This document shows, one piece after another, positions 24,848 to 33,024 of a stretch of DNA of 33,024 nucleotides; the stretch's first letter is position 1, and the number at the start of each line of letters is the position of its first letter. This DNA is from JAITWN01 sp034002745 (lineage in GTDB: Bacteria; Pseudomonadota; Gammaproteobacteria; SZUA-140): contig JAVEZY010000032.1 of assembly GCA_034002745.1 (NCBI GenBank), positions 1-33,024 of the forward strand. Direction: 5' to 3'. A program made the position numbers and the translations under genes. The notes beneath the pieces are model-generated. The model was given only the letters and a program-made list of their open reading frames with translations. It searched no databases and was not told the origin of the DNA.

Positions 24848-27238
24848 CTAGCCTCTGTTTTCCATCTCGATGACCACGCGCGTCATGGGCAGGACGCTGT
24901 CGGGGTTCAGGGAGATCGAAGCGATGCCCTGTGATACCAGCCAGCGGGTGAGTTCGGGATAGTCGGACGGCGCCTGGCCGCAGATGCCGATGTATTTCCC
25001 CTGCCGCCGGCAGGCGGCTATCGCCATCTCCATCAGCCGCATCACCGCCGGGTCGCGCTCGTCGAAGCCGGTGACGATGCCGGAATCGCGGTCGGCGCCG
25101 AGCGTGAGCTGGGTGAGATCGTTGGAGCCGATCGAGAAGCCGTCGAAGTGCTGCAGGAAGTCGTCGGCGAGCAGCGCATTGGAGGGGATCTCGCACATCA
25201 TGTACACCTTCAGTCCGTCGACGCCGCGCTCGAGTCCCGCCTGGGCGAGCAGCCCGTTCACGCGCACGGCTTCGTCCACGGTGCGCACGAACGGAATCAT
25301 CAGTTCGACGTTCTTCAGTCCCATCTCTTCGCGCACCAGCTTCATGGCCGCGCATTCCAGCGCGAAACTCGGCGCGAACTGCTCCGAGTAGTAGCGGCCC
25401 GCGCCGCGGAAGCCGATCATCGGATTCTCTTCGTGCGGCTCGAAGCGCTCGCCGCCGACCAGCGATGCGTACTCGTTCGATTTGAAATCGCTCATGCGCA
25501 CGATCACCGGCCGGGGATGGAAGGCGGCGGCGATGGTGCCCACGCCTTCGGCCAGGCGCCGGACATAGAAATCGCGCCCTCCGGCATAGCCGGCAATGAT
25601 GCGGTCGATGCGCGCGCGGGTGTCGGCGTCGAGGTCTTCGTATTCGAGCAGGGCCCGCGGATGAATGCGTATGCTGTTGTTGATGATGAACTCGAGGCGC
25701 GCCAGGCCGACGCCGTCGTTGGGCAGGCGGGAATGCTCGAATGCCTGCTCGGGATTGCCGACGTTCATCATGATGCGGGTGCGCGGCCGCTGCTGTTCGC
25801 CGAGCTCGACCCGTTCCACGCGGAACTCGCGCAGGCCATCATAGACGTAACCGGCATCGCCTTCGGCGCAGGACACGGTGATCTCCTGTCCGGTCGATAT
25901 CACCTGCGTCGCCGTGTCGCAGCCGACGACTGCCGGAATGCCGAGCTCGCGGGCGACGATGGCGGCATGGCAGGTGCGGCCGCCGCGATTGGTGACGATG
26001 GCGGCCGCGATCTTCATCACCGGCTCCCAGTCGGGATCGGTGATGTCGGTGACCAGGATCTCGCCGGGCTGCAGGTCACTCATCTGCCCGGCCTCGAAGA
26101 TCACGCGGGCCTTGCCGGCCGCGATCTTCCTGCCGACGCTCTTGCCGGCCGCGATCCTGCGTCCGCCGGGCTCCATGGTGTGGATCTCGTACTGCAACCG
26201 GTCACGCCGCGATTCCACCGTTTCCGGGCGCGCCTGGACGATGAACAGCTCGCCGCTGCGGCCGTCCTTCGCCCATTCGATATCCATCGGGCGCGGCTGG
26301 CCGGCATGACGGGAATAATGCTCTTCGATCAGCACGCCGTAGCGGGCGAGCTCCAGCACGTCATCATCGCTGATGGCGAAGCGATCCCGGCCTTCGCGCT
26401 GTACCCGCACATTGCGCGTCGACAGGCCGGCAGCCGTATCGCCGGTGTAGATCATCTTGATCGCCTTCTCGCCGAGCGCGCGGCGGATGATCGGGCGGTG
26501 ACCGCTGCGCAGCGTGGGCTTGAAGACGTAGAACTCGTCGGGATTGACCTTGCCCTGCACCACGTTCTCGCCGAGACCATAGGCGGCGGTGATGAACACC
26601 ACGTCGCTGAAGCCCGATTCGGTATCAATGGTGAACATCACGCCCGAGGCGCCGAGATCCGAGCGCACCATCTTCTGCACGCCGATCGAGAGAGCGACCG
26701 CATTGTGGTCGAAGCCGTGATGCGCCCGGTAGGAGATGGCGCGGTCCGTGAACAGCGAGCCGAATACCTGGCGGCAGCAGGTGAGGAGATGAGGGGCGCC
26801 GCGGATGTTCAGGTAGGTGTCCTGCTGCCCGGCGAAGGAGGCGGTGGGCAGGTCCTCGGCGGTCGCGGAGCTGCGCACCGCCACGTCGGGATTTGGACCA
26901 TAGCGTTCGCCGAGCTGGCGATAGGCCTCGACGATTTCCTCCGCCAGGTCGGCGGGCATGTCGCCGTGCATGATCCATTCGCGGATGATGGCGCCGGTAT
27001 AGGCCAGTGCCTTGACGTCGTTGACGTCGAGTCCGGCGAGCGTTTCGGCGATGCGCTGGTCGAGCTGATTGTGGGCGAGGAAATGACGGTACGCGGCCGC
27101 ATTGGTGGCGAAGCCGTCGGGAACCTTCACGCCCAGCGGGACGAGCCGGTTGTACATCTCGCCGAGCGAGGCGTTCTTGCCGCCCACCTCCGCAACGTCG
27201 TCGATGCCGACTTCGGTGAACCGCCTGATGTATTTCAT
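24848..27238 (-). CDS. ppsA: Phosphoenolpyruvate synthase
   Basis: PpsA makes PEP from pyruvate with ATP, giving AMP and phosphate, for gluconeogenesis. The product is 796 residues (E. coli 792). The N-terminal ATP-grasp part has VGGKNASLGEMY, AVRSSATAEDLPTASFAGQQ and QKMVRSDLGASGVMFT. The phosphohistidine domain has GGRTCHAAIVARELGIP (His 424). The PEP-binding barrel ends with GSNDLTQLTLGADRDS and the catalytic-cysteine GICGQAPSDYPE. A strong Shine-Dalgarno (AGGGGGAAGG) precedes the ATG at 27238. It lies 28 bases after pgm's stop... read in the same direction, so the two are probably co-transcribed. Confidence 0.98.
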   Translation of the reverse strand: MKYIRRFTEVGIDDVAEVGGKNASLGEMYNRLVPLGVKVPDGFATNAAAYRHFLAHNQLDQRIAETLAGLDVNDVKALAYTGAIIREWIMHGDMPADLAEEIVEAYRQLGERYGPNPDVAVRSSATAEDLPTASFAGQQDTYLNIRGAPHLLTCCRQVFGSLFTDRAISYRAHHGFDHNAVALSIGVQKMVRSDLGASGVMFTIDTESGFSDVVFITAAYGLGENVVQGKVNPDEFYVFKPTLRSGHRPIIRRALGEKAIKMIYTGDTAAGLSTRNVRVQREGRDRFAISDDDVLELARYGVLIEEHYSRHAGQPRPMDIEWAKDGRSGELFIVQARPETVESRRDRLQYEIHTMEPGGRRIAAGKSVGRKIAAGKARVIFEAGQMSDLQPGEILVTDITDPDWEPVMKIAAAIVTNRGGRTCHAAIVARELGIPAVVGCDTATQVISTGQEITVSCAEGDAGYVYDGLREFRVERVELGEQQRPRTRIMMNVGNPEQAFEHSRLPNDGVGLARLEFIINNSIRIHPRALLEYEDLDADTRARIDRIIAGYAGGRDFYVRRLAEGVGTIAAAFHPRPVIVRMSDFKSNEYASLVGGERFEPHEENPMIGFRGAGRYYSEQFAPSFALECAAMKLVREEMGLKNVELMIPFVRTVDEAVRVNGLLAQAGLERGVDGLKVYMMCEIPSNALLADDFLQHFDGFSIGSNDLTQLTLGADRDSGIVTGFDERDPAVMRLMEMAIAACRRQGKYIGICGQAPSDYPELTRWLVSQGIASISLNPDSVLPMTRVVIEMENRG
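26111..26156. repeat. 16-bp direct repeat inside ppsA
   Basis: CTTGCCGGCCGCGATC occurs at 26111-26126 and again at 26141-26156, exactly 30 bp apart. It encodes a repeated IAAGK in RRIAAGKSVGRKIAAGKA, in the linker before the phosphohistidine domain. It looks like a small in-frame tandem duplication. Confidence 0.7.
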
Positions 27239-27266
27239 CGGCCTTCCCCCTGCTGATGCTTGGATT

Positions 27267-28901
27267 TCAGGTAATGACCGTGGGGCCCCCCCGGCCGGTG
27301 CGGGTCAGAATGCCGGACAGCTGGTTGGCGGCGGCGATCAGGCCGGAGAGGGCCTCCTGGGTGTCGCGCCCGTGCTGCGCCGGGTCGGCAACGAACTTCT
27401 CGATGTAGATACGCAGCGTCGCGCCCTCCGTGCCGGTGCCCGACAGCCGGTAGACGATGCGCGATCCGTCGGAGAACACGATGCGCAGCCCCTGATTCGC
27501 GGTAATGGTGCCGTCGACGGGATCAGTGTAGGCGAAATCGTCGGCTACCGCGATGCGCTGGCCATCCGCGCTGTGGCCCGGCAGCTTGCGCAGGCGCTGG
27601 CGCAGATCGACGAAGATTTCCTCGGCGATGCCGGCATCGATGTTTTCGTAGTCGTGGCGGATGTAGAAATTGCGGCCGTAGTCGCGCCAGTGATCACGCA
27701 CCAGCTGCTCCACCGACAGCTGGCGGGCAGCGATCACGTTGAGCCAGAACAGCACCGTCCACAGGCCGTCCTTCTCCCGCAGGTGGCTGGAGCCGGCGCC
27801 GAAGCTCTCTTCGCCGCACAGCGTGATGCGGCCGCTGTCGAGCAGGTTGCCGAAGTACTTCCAGCCGGTCGGGGTCTCATAGCATTCGATGCCGAGCCGG
27901 TGCGCGACGCGATCCAGCGCCTGGCTGGTCGGCATCGAGCGCGCCACGCCGGCGAGCCCGTCGCGATAGCCGGGAACCAGGCGCGCATTCGCAGCCATCA
28001 CGGCGATGCTGTCGCTGGGCGACACGAAGAAATTCGGCCCCAGGATCATGGCGCGATCGCCGTCGCCGTCGGAAGCCGCACCCAGGTCCGGCGCCGCCGG
28101 CGCGTGCATGATCTCGACCAGGTCCCGGGCATAGGTCAGGTTGGGATCGGGATGTCCGCCGCCGAAGTCGGGCAGCGGGACCGCGTTGACCACGGTGCCC
28201 GGCGGGGCGCCGAGACGGCGTTCCAGGATCTCGGTGGCATAGGGGCCGGTGATCGCATGCATGGCATCGAAGCACATGTTGAACATGCCGCTCACGAAAC
28301 GCTCGCGCAGCAGATCGAAGTCGAACAGTCCTTCCATCATGCTGGCGTACTCGGCGACCGGATCGACCACCGTGACACGGGTGCGGCCGAGCACGAATTC
28401 CCCGGTCCGCGACAGATCCGCGTCCGGCACATCGAGCAGACGGTACTCGCGCAACGCCAGCGACTCGCGCTGGATGCGCTCGGTGATCGCCTCGGGGGCC
28501 GGACCGCCGTTGCCGACGTTGAACTTGATGCCGAAATCGCCATCCGGGCCGCCGGGGTTGTGGCTGGCGGAAAGGATGATGCCGCCGTCCGCGCCATGGC
28601 GGCGGATCAGGCAGGAGGCCGCGGGCGTGGACAGCAGTCCGTTCCGGCCGACGATGAGCTGGCCGATGCCATGCGCGGCGGCCAGGCGCAGGATGATCTG
28701 GATGGCTTCGGCATTGAAGAAACGGCCGTCGCCACCGACCACCAGCGTGCGGTCGGCTGGCGCTTCGATGGAATTGAGCAGGGCCTGGATGAAGTTTTCC
28801 AGGTAGTGCGGCTGACGGAAGACGGACACCTTCTTGCGCAGCCCGGAGGTGCCCGGCTTCTGGTCCGTGAAAGGCTGGGTTTCGACCGTGCGAACGTTCA
28901 T
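27267..28901 (-). CDS. pgm: Phosphoglucomutase (alpha-D-glucose, PGM1-type)
   Basis: Pgm interconverts glucose-1-phosphate and glucose-6-phosphate, linking glycogen synthesis to the hexose phosphate pool. The product is 544 residues from the ATG at 28901. The start MNVRTVETQPFTDQKPGTSG and the C-terminal PTVIT are hallmarks of the PGM1-like class found in cyanobacteria and eukaryotes as well as some proteobacteria. The active-site serine is Ser 113 in LSASHNPGGPDGDFG. The Mg loop DGDGDR and the sugar-specificity CGEESFGAGS are intact, as is the phosphate-binding LSGTGTEGATLR. A start at 28913 adds four residues but fits the family less well. It is divergent from htpG and upstream of ppsA. Confidence 0.97.
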   Translation of the reverse strand: MNVRTVETQPFTDQKPGTSGLRKKVSVFRQPHYLENFIQALLNSIEAPADRTLVVGGDGRFFNAEAIQIILRLAAAHGIGQLIVGRNGLLSTPAASCLIRRHGADGGIILSASHNPGGPDGDFGIKFNVGNGGPAPEAITERIQRESLALREYRLLDVPDADLSRTGEFVLGRTRVTVVDPVAEYASMMEGLFDFDLLRERFVSGMFNMCFDAMHAITGPYATEILERRLGAPPGTVVNAVPLPDFGGGHPDPNLTYARDLVEIMHAPAAPDLGAASDGDGDRAMILGPNFFVSPSDSIAVMAANARLVPGYRDGLAGVARSMPTSQALDRVAHRLGIECYETPTGWKYFGNLLDSGRITLCGEESFGAGSSHLREKDGLWTVLFWLNVIAARQLSVEQLVRDHWRDYGRNFYIRHDYENIDAGIAEEIFVDLRQRLRKLPGHSADGQRIAVADDFAYTDPVDGTITANQGLRIVFSDGSRIVYRLSGTGTEGATLRIYIEKFVADPAQHGRDTQEALSGLIAAANQLSGILTRTGRGGPTVIT

Positions 28902-28965
28902 GTAGGAAAGCATTCAAGCACAGAAGACGGCCGATTGCGAGTCCCAAAATCCAGGTCCGGATGCC

Positions 28966-28971
28966 TATAAT
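28966..28971 (+). promoter_or_regulatory. -10 box of a probable htpG promoter
   Basis: A perfect TATAAT lies 39 bases before the htpG ATG. No clean TTGACA is found at 16-18 bases, and a sigma32-type CTTGAA/CCCAT pair is not evident either. AGGGAG at 28991-28996 and AAGAAG next to the ATG are possible ribosome-binding sites. Confidence 0.45.
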
Positions 28972-29009
28972 GTTGCCTCGTTGGATCCGCAGGGAGTCTC
29001 GCAAAGAAG

Positions 29010-30929
29010 ATGACGACAGATGCTCACAAGGAAACGCTGCCGTTCCAGGCCGAAGCCCGGCAGCTGCTTCAGCTGGTGGTTCACTCGCTGTATTCGAACC
29101 GTGAAATTTTTCTGCGCGAACTGATCTCGAATGCATCGGACGCCTGTGACAAGCTGCGCTTCGAGGCGCTGTCCGACGACGCGCTGTACGAGGGCGATGC
29201 GACGCTCAGGGTGCGGGTGAGCTGCGACCCCGAGACGCGCACGATCACCATCGCCGACAACGGCATCGGCATGAGCCGCCAGGAGGTCGCCGACAACATC
29301 GGGACCATCGCCCGCTCGGGGACGAAGCGCTTCCTCGAGGCGCTGGCGCAGGATCGTTCGCGCGACCTGAGTCTGATCGGCCAGTTCGGCGTCGGCTTCT
29401 ATTCCGCCTTCGTCGTCGCCGAGCGCGTGACGCTGCGCTCGCGGCGCGCCGGGCTCGCGCCCGAACACGGCGTGTGCTGGGAGTCCGACGGCCAGGGCGA
29501 GTACACGCTGGAGACCATCGAGCAGCCGGCGCGCGGCACCGAGATCGTGCTGCATCTGCGCGCGGAGATGGACGAGTTCCTCGACCCGTGGCGCCTGCGC
29601 GAGATCGTGCGCCGCCATTCCGACAACCTGTCCCTGCCGATCGAAATGCCGGTGGCGGAGGGCGAGGGTGAGTCCGGATCCTGGGAGCAGGTCAATCGCG
29701 GCTCCGCGCTGTGGACGCGTCCGCGCAAGGAGATCGGCGACGAGGAGTACCGCGAGTTCTACAAACATGTGGCGCACGATTTCGAGGACCCGCTCGCCTG
29801 GGTGCATACCCATGTCGAGGGCTCGCAATCCTACACCACGCTGCTCTATGTGCCCCGTCGACCTCCCTTCGACCTCTGGGACCGCGAGCGCCGTCATGGC
29901 GTCCGCCTGCACGTGCGCCGCATCTTCGTGCTCGAGGATACCGCGGGCCGGCTGATGCCGAACTATCTGCGCTTCATTCGCGGCGTCGTCGACTCCGATG
30001 ATCTGCCACTCAACGTGTCGCGGGAAATCCTGCAGGAAAGCCGGCAGGTCGACGTCATCCGCGCTGCGTCGGTGAAGAAAGTGCTGGGCCGGCTGCAGGA
30101 GATGGCGCAGAACGAGCCCGAGGACTACCGCCGCTTCTGGGCCGATTACGGTCGCGCGCTGAAGGAGGGTCCGGTCGAGGACCCGGCGAATCGCGAGGCG
30201 ATCGCCAGGCTGCTGCGCTTCCATTCGACGCATGCCGAGGGCAACGATGGCGACGTGTCGCTCGACGACTATATCGCGCGCATGCCGGAAGGCCAGGATC
30301 GCATCTGGTATCTCACCGCGGAATCGCGGGCCGCGGCGCTCAGCAGTCCGCATCTGGAAATCTTCCGCCGCCGCAACATCGAGGTCCTGCTGCTGTGGGA
30401 TCGCATCGACGAATGGATGCTCACCGGCCTGAGCGAGTACGCCGGCAAGGCGCTGGCCTCCGTCGCCCGCGGCGAACTCGATCCCGACACGCTCGGCGGC
30501 GAAGACGATGCCGCGGCGAAGGCGGAAAAACCGGACGAAGCGGCCGGCGAGGAACTGCTGAAACGCATGCACGAAGTGCTGCGCGAGGATGTGGAGGCCG
30601 TGCGCCCGAGCCGGCGTCTGGCGGAATCCGCCTCGTGCCTGGTGGTGGAGCAGGATGACATTTCCCTGGGGCTGCGCCGGATGCTGCAATCCGCCGGCCA
30701 GGACATGCCGACGCGCCTGCCCGTGCTCGAAGTGAACACTGCGCATCCCCTGGTCGATCTGCTGCGCGCGGCGGATGAAACGGAGTTTTCAGCGCTTTCC
30801 CGCCTGCTCTACGAGCAGGCCCTGCTCGCCGAAGGCGGGCAGCTTCCGGATCCCGCGGGCTTCGTGAAGCGGCTCAACAGCCTGCTGCTCGGCGGCAGGG
30901 GCCGGGAGCGCGGGGACGTGCCGGCGTGA
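29010..30929 (+). CDS. htpG: HSP90-family molecular chaperone
   Basis: HtpG is the bacterial Hsp90, an ATP-driven dimeric chaperone in the cytosol. The product is 639 residues (E. coli 624). The N-terminal GHKL ATPase shows LYSNREIFLRELISNASDA with the catalytic Glu, IADNGIGMS, and IGQFGVGFYSAFVVA. The middle domain has GVVDSDDLPLNVSREILQ with the catalytic-loop Arg. The C-terminal dimerisation domain ends after VNTAHPLVDLL. A small acidic/Lys-rich stretch near residues 505-520 is a normal linker. Its stop overlaps the hemH GTG start as GTGA. Confidence 0.98.
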   Translation: MTTDAHKETLPFQAEARQLLQLVVHSLYSNREIFLRELISNASDACDKLRFEALSDDALYEGDATLRVRVSCDPETRTITIADNGIGMSRQEVADNIGTIARSGTKRFLEALAQDRSRDLSLIGQFGVGFYSAFVVAERVTLRSRRAGLAPEHGVCWESDGQGEYTLETIEQPARGTEIVLHLRAEMDEFLDPWRLREIVRRHSDNLSLPIEMPVAEGEGESGSWEQVNRGSALWTRPRKEIGDEEYREFYKHVAHDFEDPLAWVHTHVEGSQSYTTLLYVPRRPPFDLWDRERRHGVRLHVRRIFVLEDTAGRLMPNYLRFIRGVVDSDDLPLNVSREILQESRQVDVIRAASVKKVLGRLQEMAQNEPEDYRRFWADYGRALKEGPVEDPANREAIARLLRFHSTHAEGNDGDVSLDDYIARMPEGQDRIWYLTAESRAAALSSPHLEIFRRRNIEVLLLWDRIDEWMLTGLSEYAGKALASVARGELDPDTLGGEDDAAAKAEKPDEAAGEELLKRMHEVLREDVEAVRPSRRLAESASCLVVEQDDISLGLRRMLQSAGQDMPTRLPVLEVNTAHPLVDLLRAADETEFSALSRLLYEQALLAEGGQLPDPAGFVKRLNSLLLGGRGRERGDVPA

Positions 30930-31888
30930 GGCGCACCGGCGTACTGCTCGCCAATCTCGGCACGCCGGACGCACCCACGCAGGCGGCGGTGCGGCGCTAT
31001 CTGCGCCAGTTCCTGTCGGACCGGCGCGTGGTCGATCTGCCGCCGGCAGTGTGGTGGCCGATTCTGTATGGAATCGTGCTGCCGCTGCGCCCGCGCCGCT
31101 CCGCGGCCAACTACCAGCGCATCTGGACTCCGGAAGGCTCGCCCCTGCTAGCCATTTCGCGGCGTCAGACCGAAGCGCTGCGCGCGCGTCTCGCCGAACG
31201 CGACATGCCTGTTGCACTCGGCATGCGCTATGGCGAGCCGTCTATCGTATCCGCCATCGATGAGCTGTGCAGGGAAGGCGTGGACCGGATCCTGGTGCTG
31301 CCGCTCTATCCGCAGTATTCCTCCGCCACCACGGCATCGACCTTCGACGCCGTCGCCGCCTCGCTGCGGCGCGCGCCTTATGTGCCTGAGTTCTGCCTGC
31401 TCGGCGATTACCACGATCAGCCTTGGTACATCGAAGCCCTGGCCAGCAGCGTCCGCGAAGCCTGGGGCGAGCGCAGCCCCGCCGAACGCCTGATCATGTC
31501 CTTCCACGGCATGCCGGAAAAGACGCGCGACGCCGGCGATCCCTATTTCGACCGCTGCCAGACTACATCCCGCCTGCTGGCCGAAGCGTTAAGCCTCTCT
31601 GAAGACCGTTGGATCATGACCTTCCAGTCCCGCTTCGGCGCCGCCAAATGGCTCGAACCCTACACCGACCAGACGCTGAAAGACCTCGCCCAGCAGGGCG
31701 TCACCAGCGTGGACATCATCTGCCCCGGCTTCGCCGCCGACTGCCTGGAGACACTGGAAGAAATCGCCATCGCCAACCGGGAGCTGTTCCTCGAAGCAGG
31801 AGGGAAGGAGTATCGATATATACCGGCGCTGAATGAGCGTGAGGATCATATTGCAGGGTTGGTGGGGATGGTGGGGGAGTGGGCTTGA
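30926..31888 (+). CDS. hemH: Ferrochelatase
   Basis: HemH inserts Fe2+ into protoporphyrin IX, the last step of haem synthesis. The product is 320 residues (E. coli 320). LLANLGTPDAPT at the N-terminus, VLPLYPQYSSATT, the metal-site His 194 in MSFHGMPEKT and the glutamates of ADCLETLEEI are intact. The start is GTG at 30926, fixed by the overlap with htpG and the family N-terminus. htpG-hemH adjacency also occurs in E. coli (with adk between them), so the neighbourhood is old. The gene converges on the integron integrase. Confidence 0.96.
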   Translation: MRRTGVLLANLGTPDAPTQAAVRRYLRQFLSDRRVVDLPPAVWWPILYGIVLPLRPRRSAANYQRIWTPEGSPLLAISRRQTEALRARLAERDMPVALGMRYGEPSIVSAIDELCREGVDRILVLPLYPQYSSATTASTFDAVAASLRRAPYVPEFCLLGDYHDQPWYIEALASSVREAWGERSPAERLIMSFHGMPEKTRDAGDPYFDRCQTTSRLLAEALSLSEDRWIMTFQSRFGAAKWLEPYTDQTLKDLAQQGVTSVDIICPGFAADCLETLEEIAIANRELFLEAGGKEYRYIPALNEREDHIAGLVGMVGEWA

Positions 31889-32098
31889 GCGCGATTGCCG
31901 CCGGCTTGCATGCGTGACAGGCTGTCACCGGCGCCAGTGCCGGTGGCGGCTGGTTGATGAAAGTCTCCCGGCGGATTTTCTCCGCGAATGGCCCGCCTCG
32001 CTGCCTAATACTAAAGTCTTATCCCCATCTCCCTGCAAGGCATCCTGTCTTGCAGCTACGTATTCTCCCGTATAAGGTTGACGGAAAAGCGGCGCTTC
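31889..32098. other. Hairpin-rich spacer between hemH and intI
   Basis: The 210-base gap between the convergent hemH and intI holds four short perfect inverted repeats: TGACAG/CTGTCA (31915-31927), CACCGGC/GCCGGTG (31926-31945), GCGGA/TCCGC (31971-31985) and CTGCAAG/CTTGCAG (32033-32055). None is followed by a T-run. No complete integron attC site (RYYYAAC...GTTRRRY) could be identified, and I see no protein-coding frame with support. Confidence 0.6.
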
Positions 32099-33024
32099 TC
32101 AGCGGTCCAGAGGGCTGATCACACCGCCAGCGCCTCTGTTCAGGGCATGCGCATAGACCATCGTGGTGCTGACGTCGCGATGGCCGAGCAGCTCCTGAAC
32201 GGTACGGATGTCATAGCCCTGCTCGAGGAGATGGGTCGCGAACGAATGACGCAGCGTATGGGTGGAAGCGGATTTGTGGATGCCAGCAGCGATAACGGCG
32301 TGTTTGATCGCCCGCTGCAAGGCTTGTTCGTGCGTGTGGTGGCGACGCACAATCCCGGAGCGCGGATCGCGCGACGGCTTTCGCGCCGGAAAGACCCAGA
32401 ACCACGCCCAGGAAAGCGGTGCACGCGGATACTTGCGCGCGAGCCCCGACGGCAGCTCGACGCCGGGACGCCTCTCGGCACGATCCGATTCCCAGAACTT
32501 TCGCCCCTTGTCGAGTTGTGCCTGAAGGTCGACGCGAACGGATCCCGGCAGCATAGTCAGTCGATCCTTGGCGCCCTTACCGCCGCGTACCGTGACCGCG
32601 GCACGCCCGAAATCGACGTCCTTGACGCGCAGTCGGACGCACTCCATCAGACGCATGCCGGTTCCGTAAAGCACTTTCGCCATCAGCAGGTGAATGCCGT
32701 CGAGATGGGCGAAGAGGCGGTCGACCTCCGCTCGCGTCATGACGACGGGTACACGCTCCGGCCTCTTCGCGCGGGTCACATTATCGAGCCAGGGGAGTTC
32801 GATTCCGAGCACTTCGCGGTAGAGGAACAGCAACGCAGCCAAAGCCTGATTCTGGGTAGAGGCGCTGACGGTGCGATCGATCGCGAGGTGACTGAGAAAG
32901 GATTCCACCTCGGGTGCTCCCATATCGCGCGGATGCCGCTTGCCATGGAACAGGATGAATCGACGGGCCCAACCGATATAGGACTGCTCTGTTCGCAGAC
33001 TGTAGTGCTTGACGCGGATTCGGT
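32099..33024 (-). CDS. intI: Integron integrase (5' end outside window)
   Basis: A tyrosine recombinase of the IntI family. The visible 308 codons include the N-terminal SYIGWARRFILFHGKRHPRD and MGAPEVESFL core-binding text, so the internal ATG at 32923 is not the start. Counting from that ATG, the catalytic residues are Arg 91, His 222, Arg 225, His 248 and Tyr 257. Each is exactly 55 lower than in IntI1 (146, 277, 280, 303, 312), so about 21 codons lie past the right edge. The IntI-specific insert, LARKYPRAPLSWAWFWVFPA, is present and separates it from XerC/D. No frameshift is seen, so it appears functional. IntI genes normally diverge from their cassettes, which places attI to the right. 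Confidence 0.95.
   Translation of the reverse strand, partial: RIRVKHYSLRTEQSYIGWARRFILFHGKRHPRDMGAPEVESFLSHLAIDRTVSASTQNQALAALLFLYREVLGIELPWLDNVTRAKRPERVPVVMTRAEVDRLFAHLDGIHLLMAKVLYGTGMRLMECVRLRVKDVDFGRAAVTVRGGKGAKDRLTMLPGSVRVDLQAQLDKGRKFWESDRAERRPGVELPSGLARKYPRAPLSWAWFWVFPARKPSRDPRSGIVRRHHTHEQALQRAIKHAVIAAGIHKSASTHTLRHSFATHLLEQGYDIRTVQELLGHRDVSTTMVYAHALNRGAGGVISPLDR

Noticed and set aside
32006..32082. Possible attC site in the hemH-intI spacer
   Set aside because: GCCTAAT at 32004-32010 and GTTGACG near 32078 loosely resemble R'' and R' boxes around a palindrome, but both break the RYYYAAC/GTTRRRY consensus and the flanking arms pair poorly.
32921..32923. ATG as the start of the integrase
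   Set aside because: The frame stays open upstream to the window edge and encodes the conserved IntI N-terminal text, so this Met is internal.

Overview
This window is GC-rich bacterial chromosome and looks like a gammaproteobacterium. The evidence is gene content and order: the run truA-trpF-(trpB-trpA)-accD-folC-SPOR protein-cvpA-purF-metZ matches an arrangement known from Pseudomonas and Xanthomonas relatives, and pcnB-folK-(kinase)-panB-panC is also typical. I cannot name a genus from the sequence alone. Almost every gene is a recognisable housekeeping gene. The accessory signals are two clusters of an intergenic palindrome, a small binding-protein/outer-membrane-protein pair, and an integron integrase cut by the right edge.

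Left part (1-4465): a tRNA-Glu(CUC) gene on the minus strand diverges from pcnB, which appears to start at an AUU codon. It is followed by folK, a deoxynucleoside kinase, panB and panC; the last four are linked by ATGA overlaps. A hairpin at the panC stop separates this operon from the convergent ppc.

Central carbon block (4484-13233): glgA and ppc read leftward. Across a 302-bp divergent region, gnd (NAD-type), zwf and pgi read rightward with almost no spacing. Together they link glycogen synthesis, the oxidative pentose phosphate route and anaplerotic PEP carboxylation around glucose-6-phosphate. No pgl (6-phosphogluconolactonase) and no panD are present here.

Middle (13211-24701): truA overlaps pgi. 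Then come trpF, trpB, trpA, accD and folC, followed by an inner-membrane SPOR protein, cvpA, purF and metZ. After these comes a bicistron of a short periplasmic PstS-like protein and an outer-membrane beta-barrel.

Right part (24848-31888): pgm and ppsA form a leftward pair. They diverge from htpG-hemH, which overlap by GTGA.

Right edge (31889-33024): a 210-bp hairpin-rich spacer and then an integron integrase (intI) on the minus strand, running off the window. Its 5' end points outward, so attI and any gene cassettes should lie just beyond base 33024. If an undescribed system exists at this locus, that is the most likely place; it cannot be seen here. No rRNA, CRISPR array, insertion sequence or prophage was found.
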